A stretch of 64,000 nucleotides of DNA, from NCBI GenBank assembly GCA_945897915.1, contig CAMDGB010000007.1, forward strand, positions 1 to 64,000. The letters are read 5' to 3'. Below are positions 26,817 through 36,032 of this stretch, in pieces. Origin of the DNA: Chryseobacterium gleum (GTDB lineage Bacteria; Bacteroidota; Bacteroidia; Flavobacteriales; Flavobacteriaceae). Positions within the stretch are counted from its first letter, which is position 1. Every line of letters begins with the position of its first letter. The translations under genes and the position numbers were made by a program. The notes under the pieces were generated by a model. That model was not told where the DNA came from, did not search any database, and saw only the letters and a list, made by a program, of their open reading frames with translations.

Positions 26817-29582
26817 ATGGATAGGTTTTCCTTTTTAAACGCAGCACATACTGCATTTTTTGCAGATTTATACGACCAATATATACAAAATCCAGATAGT
26901 GTAGAACCAAGTTGGAGAAGTTTTTTTCAAGGTTTTGATTTTGCTAATGAATTTTCTAATCCAGGTGAGCAAATTGCGCACACCGCTAATAATTCTGTTT
27001 CTGGTGATAATTCCGAACAACTTCAAAAAGAATTTAATGTTTTAAAACTAATTGAAGGATACCGGACTAGAGGCCATTTATTTACCAAAACAAATCCTGT
27101 TAGAGATAGAAGAACCTATTCTCCAACTTTAGCTTTAGAAAACTTTGGATTGACTCAAGCAGATTTAACAACAGTTTTTGATGCCGCAAAAATGGTACAC
27201 ATGCAACCAAGTAGTTTGGCAGATATTATCAAACATTTAGAGAGTGTTTATTGTTCGTCAATTGGTGTAGAATTTATGTACATCAGAGAGCCAGTGGTGC
27301 AAGATTGGATTAAAAACAGATTAGACATCAACGATAATCAGCCGAATTTCTCAGCTGATGAAAAGAAAAATATATTAAAAAAATTAAACGAAGCCGTTTC
27401 ATTTGAAACTTTCCTACACACTAAATATGTGGGTCAAAAACGTTTCTCTTTAGAAGGTTGTGAAGCTACAATTCCGGCATTAGATGCGCTAATTGAAGCT
27501 GCTGCAGAAAAAGGTGTAGAAAAATTTGTAATGGGAATGGCACACCGTGGCCGTTTGAATGTTTTAGCCAATATTTTTGGTAAAGACACACAAAACATTT
27601 TCTCAGAATTTGACGGAAAAGACTACGATGATGACATGACTTTTGATGGTGATGTAAAATACCACTTAGGATTAACATCCGACCGAGTTACGGATTCAGG
27701 GAAAAAAATAAACCTAAATTTAGCACCAAATCCATCACACTTAGAAACTGTTGGTGCTGTTATTGAAGGAATTACAAGAGCGAAACAAGACCGGTATTTT
27801 GCAGATGATTTTTCAAAAGTTTTACCAATTGCCGTTCACGGTGATGCCGCTATAGCTGGTCAAGGTATTGTGTATGAAATTATACAAATGGCAAAATTAG
27901 ATGGTTACAAAACAGGCGGAACCATTCACTTAGTTATTAATAACCAAGTTGGATTTACTACGAATTATTTAGATGCCCGTTCATCAACCTACTGTACAGA
28001 TGTTGCAAAAGTAACCTTGTCGCCTGTATTACATGTAAATGCAGATGATGCAGAAGCGGTCGTTCATGCCATGTTATTTGCTTTAGATTACCGAATGGAG
28101 TTTGGAAGCGATGTATTTATCGATTTATTAGGATATAGAAAATATGGTCATAACGAAGGTGACGAACCTCGTTTTACACAACCAAAATTATACAAAGCGA
28201 TTGCCAAACATAAAAATCCTCGTGATATTTATGCAGAAAAATTAATAACTGAAGGTGTAATTGACACCAATTACGTAAAATTTTTAGAAGAAACATACAA
28301 ATCAAATCTAGATGAAAATTTAGAAGCATCTCGTAAGAAAAGCTTAACTGTAATTACACCATTTATGCAAAATGAATGGACTGGATTTGAGCAGGTTTCA
28401 GACGATGTGATGCTTTCGAAATTTGATACGAAATTTGATAAAAAGCAGCTAACGGATATATCTACAACATTAACAGAACTGCCTTCAGACAAAAAATTCA
28501 TTAGCAAAATCACGAAATTAATTGGCGACAGAAAAGCTATGTTTTTCGAAAAAGACCAATTAGATTGGGCAATGGGCGAATTATTGGCTTATGGATCTTT
28601 AATATCAGAAGGCTATGATGTTCGTATTTCTGGACAAGACGTAGAGCGCGGAACGTTTTCGCACCGTCATGCTGTTATAAAAGTAGAAGAATCAGAAGAA
28701 GAAGTGATTTTGTTAAACAATGTCAAAAATAGAAAAGGAAACTTTTATATCTACAATTCGCACCTTTCAGAATATGGAGTAGTTGGTTTTGAATATGGTT
28801 ATGCATTAGCATCGCCAAACACATTAACCATTTGGGAAGCACAATTTGGAGATTTCTCTAACGGCGCACAAATTATGATTGACCAATACATTTCTGCAGG
28901 TGAAGACAAATGGAACAATCAAAATGGACTGGTTTTCTTGTTGCCTCATGGGTATGAAAATCAGGGGGCAGAACACTCCTCTGCTCGTATGGAACGTTAT
29001 TTACAAATGTGTGCCAAACACAATATGTACATTGCGGATATTACCACTCCAGCCAACTTCTTCCACTTAATGAGAAGACAAATGAAAACTAAATTTCGTA
29101 AACCATTAATTGTGTTTACTCCAAAAAGTTTATTACGTCATCCATTAGCGGTTTCAACTGCTGAAGAATTAGCAAATGGGCAATTTCAAGAAGTAATTGA
29201 CGATACAGTTAAAGACAAAAAAGTCATTAAATCTTTAGTATTCTGTACAGGAAAAGTATATTATGATATAATTGCAAAACGTGAAGAATTAGGAAGAAAT
29301 GATGTTGTAGTAGTTCGTTTTGAGCAATTATTCCCATTAGCAACAGACCAAATTAAAGCGATTATCAATTCGTACCCAAATGTGGATGATTATGTTTGGG
29401 CGCAAGAAGAACCAAAAAATATGGGTGCTTACGGATATTTATTGATGAATTTTGATTTAGTAAAATTACGTTTGGCCTCACCAAAAGCATATAGTGCACC
29501 CGCAGCAGGAAGTTACGAACGTTCTAAAAAACGTCAAGCTAACGCAATTGCTATGGTTTTTGATAAAAATTTATTTCAATAA
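26817..29582 (+). CDS. sucA: 2-oxoglutarate dehydrogenase E1 component
   Basis: 921 residues, the usual E1o length. It decarboxylates 2-oxoglutarate with thiamine diphosphate and transfers the succinyl group to the lipoyl domain of SucB in the TCA cycle. The N-terminal motif FADLYDQYIQNPDSVEPSWR (15-34) binds E2. The catalytic core shows KRFSLEGCEATIPALD, FVMGMAHRGRLNVLAN, HGDAAIAGQGIVYE (the ThDP/Mg motif) and the C-terminal VWAQEEPKNMGAYGYL. Its own -7 element is at 26770-26777. sucB follows 65 bases later, so the two form an operon. E3 (lipoamide dehydrogenase) is not in the window. Confidence 0.97.
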   Translation: MDRFSFLNAAHTAFFADLYDQYIQNPDSVEPSWRSFFQGFDFANEFSNPGEQIAHTANNSVSGDNSEQLQKEFNVLKLIEGYRTRGHLFTKTNPVRDRRTYSPTLALENFGLTQADLTTVFDAAKMVHMQPSSLADIIKHLESVYCSSIGVEFMYIREPVVQDWIKNRLDINDNQPNFSADEKKNILKKLNEAVSFETFLHTKYVGQKRFSLEGCEATIPALDALIEAAAEKGVEKFVMGMAHRGRLNVLANIFGKDTQNIFSEFDGKDYDDDMTFDGDVKYHLGLTSDRVTDSGKKINLNLAPNPSHLETVGAVIEGITRAKQDRYFADDFSKVLPIAVHGDAAIAGQGIVYEIIQMAKLDGYKTGGTIHLVINNQVGFTTNYLDARSSTYCTDVAKVTLSPVLHVNADDAEAVVHAMLFALDYRMEFGSDVFIDLLGYRKYGHNEGDEPRFTQPKLYKAIAKHKNPRDIYAEKLITEGVIDTNYVKFLEETYKSNLDENLEASRKKSLTVITPFMQNEWTGFEQVSDDVMLSKFDTKFDKKQLTDISTTLTELPSDKKFISKITKLIGDRKAMFFEKDQLDWAMGELLAYGSLISEGYDVRISGQDVERGTFSHRHAVIKVEESEEEVILLNNVKNRKGNFYIYNSHLSEYGVVGFEYGYALASPNTLTIWEAQFGDFSNGAQIMIDQYISAGEDKWNNQNGLVFLLPHGYENQGAEHSSARMERYLQMCAKHNMYIADITTPANFFHLMRRQMKTKFRKPLIVFTPKSLLRHPLAVSTAEELANGQFQEVIDDTVKDKKVIKSLVFCTGKVYYDIIAKREELGRNDVVVVRFEQLFPLATDQIKAIINSYPNVDDYVWAQEEPKNMGAYGYLLMNFDLVKLRLASPKAYSAPAAGSYERSKKRQANAIAMVFDKNLFQ

Positions 29583-29647
29583 TAGTTATACAACACATTA
29601 ATATAATTTTAGGCAGTGTTTACTACTAAAACTTAAAACGAAAGAAT

Positions 29648-30862
29648 ATGATTTTAGAAATGAAAGTCCCATCACCGGGAGAATCTATCACCGAAGTTGA
29701 AATTGCAACTTGGTTAGTAAAAGACGGAGATTACGTTGAAAAAGATCAAGCTATTGCTGAAGTAGATTCAGACAAAGCTACGCTTGAGTTACCTGCAGAA
29801 GCTAGCGGAATTATTACGCTTAAAGCAGAAGAAGGTGACGCTGTAGCTGTAGGGCAAGTAGTTTGTCATATTGATACGGCAGCTGCTAAACCAGATGGGG
29901 CAAAAACTGTGCCTGCGGTTGAAAAAGCACCTGAAATAAAAAAAGAAGAAGTAAAAGCGGCTCCAGTTGCTGAAAAAACATATGCTATAGGAGTACCATC
30001 TCCAGCTGCTAAAAAAATATTAGACGAAAAGAATATCAGTTCTTCTGATATCGTTGGAACAGGAAAAGGTGGAAGAATTACTACTGAAGATGCCGCAAAT
30101 GCCATTCCAGCAATGGGAACATCAACTGGTGGCCCTCGTGGAACGGAAAGAGTAAAACTTTCTATGTTACGTAGAAAAGTAGCAGAGCGTTTAGTAGCAG
30201 CTAAAAACGAGACGGCCATGTTAACTACTTTTAACGAAGTAAACATGACGCCAATTAATACTATAAGAAACCAATATAAAGACGAATTTAAGGCAAAACA
30301 TAATGGTCTTGGGTTAGGTTATATGTCTTTCTTTACAAAAGCGGTTACAAGGGCCTTGCAATTGTACCCAGATGTGAATTCAATGATGGATGGTGATCAT
30401 AAACTAGCCTTCGATTTTGCAGATATTTCAATTGCTGTCTCTGGACCAAAAGGATTAATGGTTCCTGTAGTTAGAAATGCAGAATTATTAACGTTCCGTG
30501 GAGTAGAAGCAGAAATCAAACGTTTGGCTTTACGTGCACGAGACGGACAAATTACTGTTGACGATATGACCGGTGGAACCTTCACCATTACAAATGGTGG
30601 TGTTTTTGGAAGTATGTTGTCTACGCCAATTATCAATCCGCCTCAATCTGGAATTTTAGGCATGCATAATATTATTGAGCGCCCAATCGCCGTAAACGGA
30701 AAAGTGGAAATTCACCCAATGATGTATGTGGCTTTATCATATGACCACAGAATTATTGATGGTCGTGAATCTGTTGGTTTCTTAGTTGCCGTAAAAGAAG
30801 CGCTAGAAAACCCAATGGAATTATTGATGGATAATAATCCTAAAAAAGCGTTGGAGCTGTAA
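29648..30862 (+). CDS. sucB: Dihydrolipoyllysine succinyltransferase (E2 of 2-oxoglutarate dehydrogenase)
   Basis: 404 residues in the canonical E2o order. The lipoyl domain spans 1-77, with the lipoylated lysine K43 in [11 protein letters not shown]. An Ala/Pro/Lys-rich linker follows, then the peripheral-subunit-binding domain (about 113-148, [20 protein letters not shown]). The CoA-dependent acyltransferase core ends with the active-site motif [11 protein letters not shown] (H367, D371). It accepts succinyl from SucA and passes it to CoA. A clear intrinsic terminator follows at 30913-30944. Confidence 0.97.
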   Translation: MILEMKVPSPGESITEVEIATWLVKDGDYVEKDQAIAEVDSDKATLELPAEASGIITLKAEEGDAVAVGQVVCHIDTAAAKPDGAKTVPAVEKAPEIKKEEVKAAPVAEKTYAIGVPSPAAKKILDEKNISSSDIVGTGKGGRITTEDAANAIPAMGTSTGGPRGTERVKLSMLRRKVAERLVAAKNETAMLTTFNEVNMTPINTIRNQYKDEFKAKHNGLGLGYMSFFTKAVTRALQLYPDVNSMMDGDHKLAFDFADISIAVSGPKGLMVPVVRNAELLTFRGVEAEIKRLALRARDGQITVDDMTGGTFTITNGGVFGSMLSTPIINPPQSGILGMHNIIERPIAVNGKVEIHPMMYVALSYDHRIIDGRESVGFLVAVKEALENPMELLMDNNPKKALEL

Positions 30863-30884
30863 AATTAGCTTTAGAATTATTATT

Positions 30885-30904
30885 CTGAACTTGTTTCAAA
30901 ATCT
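30885..30904 (+). repeat. CTGAACTTGTTTCA-type intergenic palindrome
   Basis: CTGAACTTGTTTCAAAATCT. It is the reverse-strand form of the element at 40072-40099 (CTGAAACAAGTTCAG core), with one arm degenerate. It lies between the sucB stop and its terminator. Confidence 0.55.
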
Positions 30905-30912
30905 ACATATAT

Positions 30913-30944
30913 AAAATCCCAAATTCAATAGAGTTTGGGATTTT
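30913..30944. terminator. Intrinsic terminator after sucB
   Basis: An 11-bp perfect stem, AAAATCCCAAA / TTTGGGATTTT, with a 10-base loop, followed by a T-run on the plus strand. The A-run at its other side allows use by the convergent secreted-protein gene too. Confidence 0.9.
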
Positions 30945-30946
30945 TT

Positions 30947-33454
30947 TTAATTTTTTACAATTTTCTTTACAACACTTTTTTTGTCTGTGGCTAATTTTAT
31001 AAAATATACACCTTTAGCAACATTGGACAAATTAATTTGGATTTCGCCACCAGAATTGTCAAATTCTTTTTTAGAAAATAGTATTTTCCCTGAAATATCT
31101 GTTACTTCTATATTTTGAGGTTGCATGTCTCCAATTTTTACATTGAAAATATCAGTTGACGGATTCGGATATATTACAAAATTGTCATATTCAAATTCTG
31201 CTGAAGCAAGAATTGTTGGCAAAGGAGAACGCCACACTCCGCGACCATAAGTTGCTGCAGTAATGTTGTTATCAATATAGTTTATTTCTAAATCTGTTAC
31301 TTTAACATTTGGCAAACCAGTATCAAATGGCGACCATGAAGCTGCAATATCATCGTAATAATAAACGCCTAATGTTGTCCCTAAATATAAAGAATTGACT
31401 GCATTATTCTGATGTGCAATACAAGTTCTTGAAATTGATGGCATCCCAGATGTTGTTATTGCTGAAAAACTAAATCCACCATTTAAAGACTTCATTACTT
31501 GAGATGAAGTGTTGTAATAAACAATGTTGCTGTCAGTTGAGTGAACTGTTAAACCTACAATAGTTGCAGTACTTGTGTGTAACAAAGAAAAAGTTACGCC
31601 TTCGTCGTCACTTTTATATAACTGTGAATTATTTGCAATGTAAATAGTATTATTGTTTGATGGATCAATGGCAATTAATTCTACATCCGTTGCGCCTATG
31701 CTGTCTGGTGTAGTGTTTTGAATAACCCAAGCGTTGTTAACTAATTTATAGAAATTTTTATATGCTGCAAAAACTTCTCCTGAATTGTTTAAAGCAAGTG
31801 GAGTAACCCATTTTCCACCATTATCATTTGGCTCCGTTTCATCAACTGGTGCGCCACATAAAAAACCACCTGATGCGCCGCCAGTTGTTGATCTGTAAAA
31901 TGATTGTCCATATTGAATAAAACCATACGATAAGTTTGAATTGTTTGGGTCTATCGCTACGTCCATTCCATCGGCACCATAAAAATTTTGCCATCTGATG
32001 CCGTTAAAGACATGCCCTCCATTATCTTGCAAACCAGAAATAATTTTGTTTGAGGTTTGTTGTGCTACAGCTATTTTGTAGGGTTGACCAATTTGCATAG
32101 ATTTTGTTAAATCTGTAAAGTTTGTACCCCCATTTGTTGTTACATAAATACCTCCGTCGCTACCACAATATAATTTGTTTCCATAGAATCTTAAAAAATG
32201 TATATCGGCATGAGAATATGATGCTGATGATGGAGCACTCCAGCTATTAACTTGTGTCATAGTAACTCCGCCATTAACCGATTTCCAAATGTTTAAAAAA
32301 CCAGTGTAAATTTCGTTAGCATTAGTTGGCGAAGCAGTTATAGCCATATCATACCAAGCTTGTGTACTAGCAATTTGAGTTGCAGTAGTGTTAACGGCTG
32401 TAAAATTTGTTCCTCCATCTGTTGATTTGTATATTCCTTGAAAAATATTACCAGAAGTTACACTTAATGCATAAACAACGTTTGAATCGGCAGCAGTTAC
32501 GGCAATTGCCATTCTGCCAGCTGTGGCGGGCAACCCAGAACCAACTTGTGTAAAATTAGCCCCAGAATCGGTTGATCTGTAAAATAATGTGGCAGTAGTT
32601 GCGTAAATTGTTGTAGGATCGTTTGGTTTAATCTTTAAATCTCGAGTTCCTGTAACACTTAGTGTCTTTGTCCAATTGGTTCCTGCATCTGTGGTTCTAA
32701 AAACACCATTATTTGTAGCACACCATAATATGTTTGAATTGGTTGGATGGATATATAATTCTGGACAAGCGCTTCCTGTTATAGTTTTTGTCAAGCCGGT
32801 TAAAGTCCATGTTAAACCACCATTTACTGATTTCCAAATCCCTTCGCTTGATGTATTTCCGCCGTCCCTATCTCCAGTTGCAATATATATAATATTTGAA
32901 TTGTTATAATCAACAGCTATAGAATTTACTCCAATTTGTGGTAGATCATCGGATAATGGCACGAAGATTATGCCGCCATCTATAGATTTCCAAATGCCAC
33001 CAGCTGGCATACCAACATAAATTGTATTGTCATTTGATGGATCGACTGTGATGCAACTTACTCTGCCTTGCCCAGAGGACCACGAACCAGTATTGATATA
33101 AGATTGTGTTCCGTGTATTGGTGTCCAATTACTTGTAACGGCAACAGATTGAGCATTTCGTTGTTGCTTTTTTTGATTGAAAGCCAACATCAAATCGTCG
33201 TAGTTTTCTAGCGTTCCATCTTCTTTTATTTGATTTTCTACATTGGTGTACCAACGCATAAACGGTTTGTGACCACTCCCTTTTATATTTGGGTCATGTG
33301 TAAGCCAATATTCGTCAAAACTGGCTTTTATTTCTGCCAAAGTAGCTGTTCCGTTTCTTTCACCAAGAGCTTGCATCCAAGGTGCATCTGGATTGTATTG
33401 GGCCGATAAAGTGATTGAAATAATCAACAATAATGATGATAATGATTTTTTCAT
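30947..33454 (-). CDS. Secreted beta-propeller (BNR/sortilin-type) protein with T9SS type A sorting domain
   Basis: 835 residues from the ATG at 33454, with signal peptide MKKSLSSLLLIISITLSAQ. A TTG at 33469 would add five residues, but it lies in relic sequence and gives a poorer signal peptide. Many repeats of the form SIDGG..F..L / STDGGTNF / IDPSNNNTIYIA mark BNR/VPS10-type propeller blades through residues 120-740, as in secreted sialidase/xyloglucanase-fold proteins; no catalytic motif is evident. The last 80 residues (FVIYPNPSTDIFNVKIGDMQ, then KGVYFIKLATDKKSVVKKIV) are a type A T9SS sorting domain. Function unknown; cell-surface or secreted. Convergent with sucB across a shared terminator. 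Confidence 0.9.
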   Translation of the reverse strand: MKKSLSSLLLIISITLSAQYNPDAPWMQALGERNGTATLAEIKASFDEYWLTHDPNIKGSGHKPFMRWYTNVENQIKEDGTLENYDDLMLAFNQKKQQRNAQSVAVTSNWTPIHGTQSYINTGSWSSGQGRVSCITVDPSNDNTIYVGMPAGGIWKSIDGGIIFVPLSDDLPQIGVNSIAVDYNNSNIIYIATGDRDGGNTSSEGIWKSVNGGLTWTLTGLTKTITGSACPELYIHPTNSNILWCATNNGVFRTTDAGTNWTKTLSVTGTRDLKIKPNDPTTIYATTATLFYRSTDSGANFTQVGSGLPATAGRMAIAVTAADSNVVYALSVTSGNIFQGIYKSTDGGTNFTAVNTTATQIASTQAWYDMAITASPTNANEIYTGFLNIWKSVNGGVTMTQVNSWSAPSSASYSHADIHFLRFYGNKLYCGSDGGIYVTTNGGTNFTDLTKSMQIGQPYKIAVAQQTSNKIISGLQDNGGHVFNGIRWQNFYGADGMDVAIDPNNSNLSYGFIQYGQSFYRSTTGGASGGFLCGAPVDETEPNDNGGKWVTPLALNNSGEVFAAYKNFYKLVNNAWVIQNTTPDSIGATDVELIAIDPSNNNTIYIANNSQLYKSDDEGVTFSLLHTSTATIVGLTVHSTDSNIVYYNTSSQVMKSLNGGFSFSAITTSGMPSISRTCIAHQNNAVNSLYLGTTLGVYYYDDIAASWSPFDTGLPNVKVTDLEINYIDNNITAATYGRGVWRSPLPTILASAEFEYDNFVIYPNPSTDIFNVKIGDMQPQNIEVTDISGKILFSKKEFDNSGGEIQINLSNVAKGVYFIKLATDKKSVVKKIVKN

Positions 33455-33464
33455 AGTCTTGTTT

Positions 33465-33562
33465 TTCAATTATTGCATTTTCTTCGACAGTGAGTTTTAT
33501 AAAATACAACCCTTTAAAATAATTGACAAATATAATAAAATTTCATTATTATCTTGAAATTG
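33465..33562 (-). pseudogene. Decayed fragment of a T9SS C-terminal sorting domain
   Basis: Minus-strand sequence just upstream of the propeller gene reads KGLYFIKLTVEENAIIEKQ in one frame (33515-33459). Shifted by one base, it reads NNEILLYLSIILKG directly before that (about 33557-33513). Joined by a frameshift at the AAAGGGTTG run, this aligns with EIQINLSNVAKGVYFIKL in the intact neighbour. The DNA TTTTATAAAATA and CCTTTA..A..ATTG.ACAAAT is shared with 30994-31031. Stops lie immediately upstream in the KGLYFIKL frame. This is a relic of a lost secreted-protein gene or of a local duplication; it now holds the neighbour's promoter. Confidence 0.7.
33527..33534 (-). promoter_or_regulatory. 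-7 promoter element of the propeller gene
   Basis: Reads TATATTTG on the minus strand (perfect TAnnTTTG), 73 bases before the ATG and inside the sorting-domain relic. No -33 TTG is evident. Confidence 0.4.
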
Positions 33563-33686
33563 TGTTTGTTGCAAACGTTTTATTACTAAAAAAATGGAGA
33601 TTCTAGGATTTATATAATAATTATTCCTATTCCAATAATAAATATTCTTGTTGGTGGATTAGTTAATATGCACTTGTAGGAATATT

Positions 33687-35093
33687 TTAATTGGTTAAAA
33701 TTAAATATTGCCAAGCTTTTAGTCCAATAGGTGCGTCTGTTCTAAATTGTAATTTATTACCCGACATATAATCGGTAAAATCCCCTTTTAGTTGAATTTT
33801 TGTTTCAATAGTTTGATTGGATAAATTGGCAATATAAATAACTTTTTTTCCGTATTTTTCTCGTTCAAACGCTAAGATTTTTGTGTCGTCATTTGTTGGA
33901 ATTCGCTTATATGAAGCTGGATTTTTTCCACCGTGTAAAGCAATATTTTCGTTTTTTAATTGTCCTAATTTGGTTCTTAATTCCCAATCTTTTCCTTTGG
34001 TTTTTGGAATTGAATCTTTCTCGAAAAACTTTAAACTGTGTTTCAATCCATACTCATTTCCGCTATACACTAAAGGCATTCCTGGCATAACATAAGTTAA
34101 TGCAGTTATAGCTTCTTCAGCAGCACCTAATCGAGATTGAATGGTTCCGTTCCAAGAATTTTCATCGTGGTTGTCTACAAAATTCATTAAAATATCATTG
34201 TCTTCGTATTTGTTATTTTTCTCTATCATGAACTTATCCCAAGCTGAAACATTTTCTTTTCCTTGTGCGATTTTATTACTGGTATGATGTGCGTCCCAAC
34301 TGTATTCCATATCAAATAAATTGTCTTTCATCAATTCTGGTTCCCAGGCTTCTGCTAACATGAAAATATTCTTTACAGCCCGTAATTCTGGAATGGTTTT
34401 TTGCCAAAAATCGGCAGGAACATTTCCGGCTACATCGCAACGAAAACCATCAATGCCTTCATTTTCAAGCCAATATTTCATGTCGGTAGTCATTTCTTTT
34501 CTAAGATTTTGGTTGTCGTAATTTAAATCGGCAACGTCTGTCCAACCCCAAGTTTTTCCTGTTTCTGGATTGATTGGATCTATAATTTCTCCTTTTTCGT
34601 TTTGAGTGTAATATTCTGGATGTTGTTTAATCCAAACATGATCCCAACCTGTGTGATTTGGTACCCAATCTAAAATTACATACATACCACTTTGATGCGC
34701 TATTTTTACTAATTTTCTAAAATCTTCAATAGTTCCAAATTCTGGATTTACTTTTTTAAAATCAGAAACCGCATAATAACTGCCTAAATATTTATATTGT
34801 TCCGCCTCTGGCATTTCTGAAGCAAATTTACTATCATCGCCGCCAGTTGCTTTTCTTTTGGTTTGCGAAATTGGAAAAATTGGCATCACCCAAATAACTT
34901 TTACGCCCAATTGTTTCAAATTCGGAATGTCTTTTGTAAAAGCGTTAAACGAACCTTCGGGCGAATATTGACGAATATTCACTTCATAAATAACGGCGTT
35001 TTCTAATTTTTCGCTTGTTAAATCAGCTACTGTTTGCGCGTAATTTTTTGTAAAACCGAAGGCAACTAATGCCAATATTGCTACTTTTTTCAT
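33687..35093 (-). CDS. Periplasmic GH13 alpha-amylase-family glycosidase
   Basis: 468 residues with a signal peptide (MKKVAILALVAFGFTKNYAQ). The GH13 barrel shows region I DWVPNHTG (142-149), region II GFRCDVAGN with nucleophile D220, region III MLAEAWE with acid/base E248, and region IV FVDNHDENS with D310. A short C-terminal beta domain follows. No sorting domain or lipobox, so it is probably periplasmic. It should hydrolyse alpha-1,4-glucans or maltooligosaccharides. It is the last gene of the minus-strand starch operon; the esterase gene ends 2 bases upstream, indicating tight co-transcription. Confidence 0.93.
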   Translation of the reverse strand: MKKVAILALVAFGFTKNYAQTVADLTSEKLENAVIYEVNIRQYSPEGSFNAFTKDIPNLKQLGVKVIWVMPIFPISQTKRKATGGDDSKFASEMPEAEQYKYLGSYYAVSDFKKVNPEFGTIEDFRKLVKIAHQSGMYVILDWVPNHTGWDHVWIKQHPEYYTQNEKGEIIDPINPETGKTWGWTDVADLNYDNQNLRKEMTTDMKYWLENEGIDGFRCDVAGNVPADFWQKTIPELRAVKNIFMLAEAWEPELMKDNLFDMEYSWDAHHTSNKIAQGKENVSAWDKFMIEKNNKYEDNDILMNFVDNHDENSWNGTIQSRLGAAEEAITALTYVMPGMPLVYSGNEYGLKHSLKFFEKDSIPKTKGKDWELRTKLGQLKNENIALHGGKNPASYKRIPTNDDTKILAFEREKYGKKVIYIANLSNQTIETKIQLKGDFTDYMSGNKLQFRTDAPIGLKAWQYLILTN

Positions 35094-35095
35094 AA

Positions 35096-36022
35096 CTATT
35101 TAAATAAAAATTGTAAAGGTATTTCTAAACGTTTGTTCCAAGAATTTTCGGTATGATCTGCATTTTCAAATTTCAAATTTTGTGAATTGGAAGCGTCAAA
35201 TCCTTTAGCTTTTAATATGTCATTGACGTCATTTTCATATTGAACGTATTCCGCATCTAAAGTTGCTGTTCCAAAATCAAAATAAATTTTATGTGTTTTT
35301 TGACTGGGTAATTTAGCATTTAAATACTTGAAAAAAGCATTTGGAATAGGATTGTTTTCCACATTTTTTAAACCTATCCAATGTGTCGATAAACAAGCGG
35401 CTTTCCCGAAAATAGTTGGATATTCGCAAAGGGCATACATAGAAATTAATCCACCCATGCTAGAACCCATAATTGCGGTGTTTTCTTTATCGGTAAAAAC
35501 TGAAAAGTTGGCATCTATAAATGGTTTAACTTCGGTAACTAAAAACTTTAAATAGTTGTCCGATGAAATTTGAGTAAAGTCTAAATTTATTTTTTTAGCT
35601 TCTTCTATCACGAACTTTTTGTCTGTATCGCTTAAAAAATTAATAGCTTTCTGTGGAAAATAATTTAGCCGTCTTATTTCTGGAATGTTCCAAACAGCAA
35701 CCACAATAACTTCTTTAATGGCTTTTTTTTGTATTAATGAATCAAGTTTTTCATCTACACCCCATTCTTGTTTGTTCCAAGTGGTTTTCGCATCAAAAAG
35801 CATTTGTCCATCGTGCATGTATAGCACTTGGTACTTTTTAGTTTCTGAATAGTTTTTTGGAAACCAGATATCAACCGTTCTGGCAGCAACAAATTTTGAT
35901 GGAAAATTTTCAATACGTTTTATTTGTCCTACAAAATCGTTATTATTTTGCAAATCACTGATTTTTATATTTTCTTGTGAAAAACACATACAACTAAACG
36001 CTATTAAAAACCAAAATCTCAT
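35096..36022 (-). CDS. Secreted alpha/beta-hydrolase, putative esterase family
   Basis: 308 residues with a signal peptide (MRFWFLIAFSCMCFSQ). The fold is the esterase D/enterochelin-esterase type: YQVLYMHDGQMLFD (65-78), the nucleophile elbow MGSSMGG with S188, and the catalytic His candidate in ENADHTENSW near the C-terminus. The substrate is unknown. The gene sits between two GH13 glycosidases (10 and 2 bases from them), so it is expressed with starch degradation and may deacylate substituted oligosaccharides. It could instead be a carbohydrate-processing enzyme of unassigned specificity. No T9SS domain. Confidence 0.85.
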   Translation of the reverse strand: MRFWFLIAFSCMCFSQENIKISDLQNNNDFVGQIKRIENFPSKFVAARTVDIWFPKNYSETKKYQVLYMHDGQMLFDAKTTWNKQEWGVDEKLDSLIQKKAIKEVIVVAVWNIPEIRRLNYFPQKAINFLSDTDKKFVIEEAKKINLDFTQISSDNYLKFLVTEVKPFIDANFSVFTDKENTAIMGSSMGGLISMYALCEYPTIFGKAACLSTHWIGLKNVENNPIPNAFFKYLNAKLPSQKTHKIYFDFGTATLDAEYVQYENDVNDILKAKGFDASNSQNLKFENADHTENSWNKRLEIPLQFLFK

Positions 36023-36032
36023 TTGAATCTTA

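Noticed and set aside
33564..33576. GTTTG-TTG-CAAAC short palindrome
   Set aside because: Arms of five bases are too short and AT-rich DNA yields many such matches by chance.
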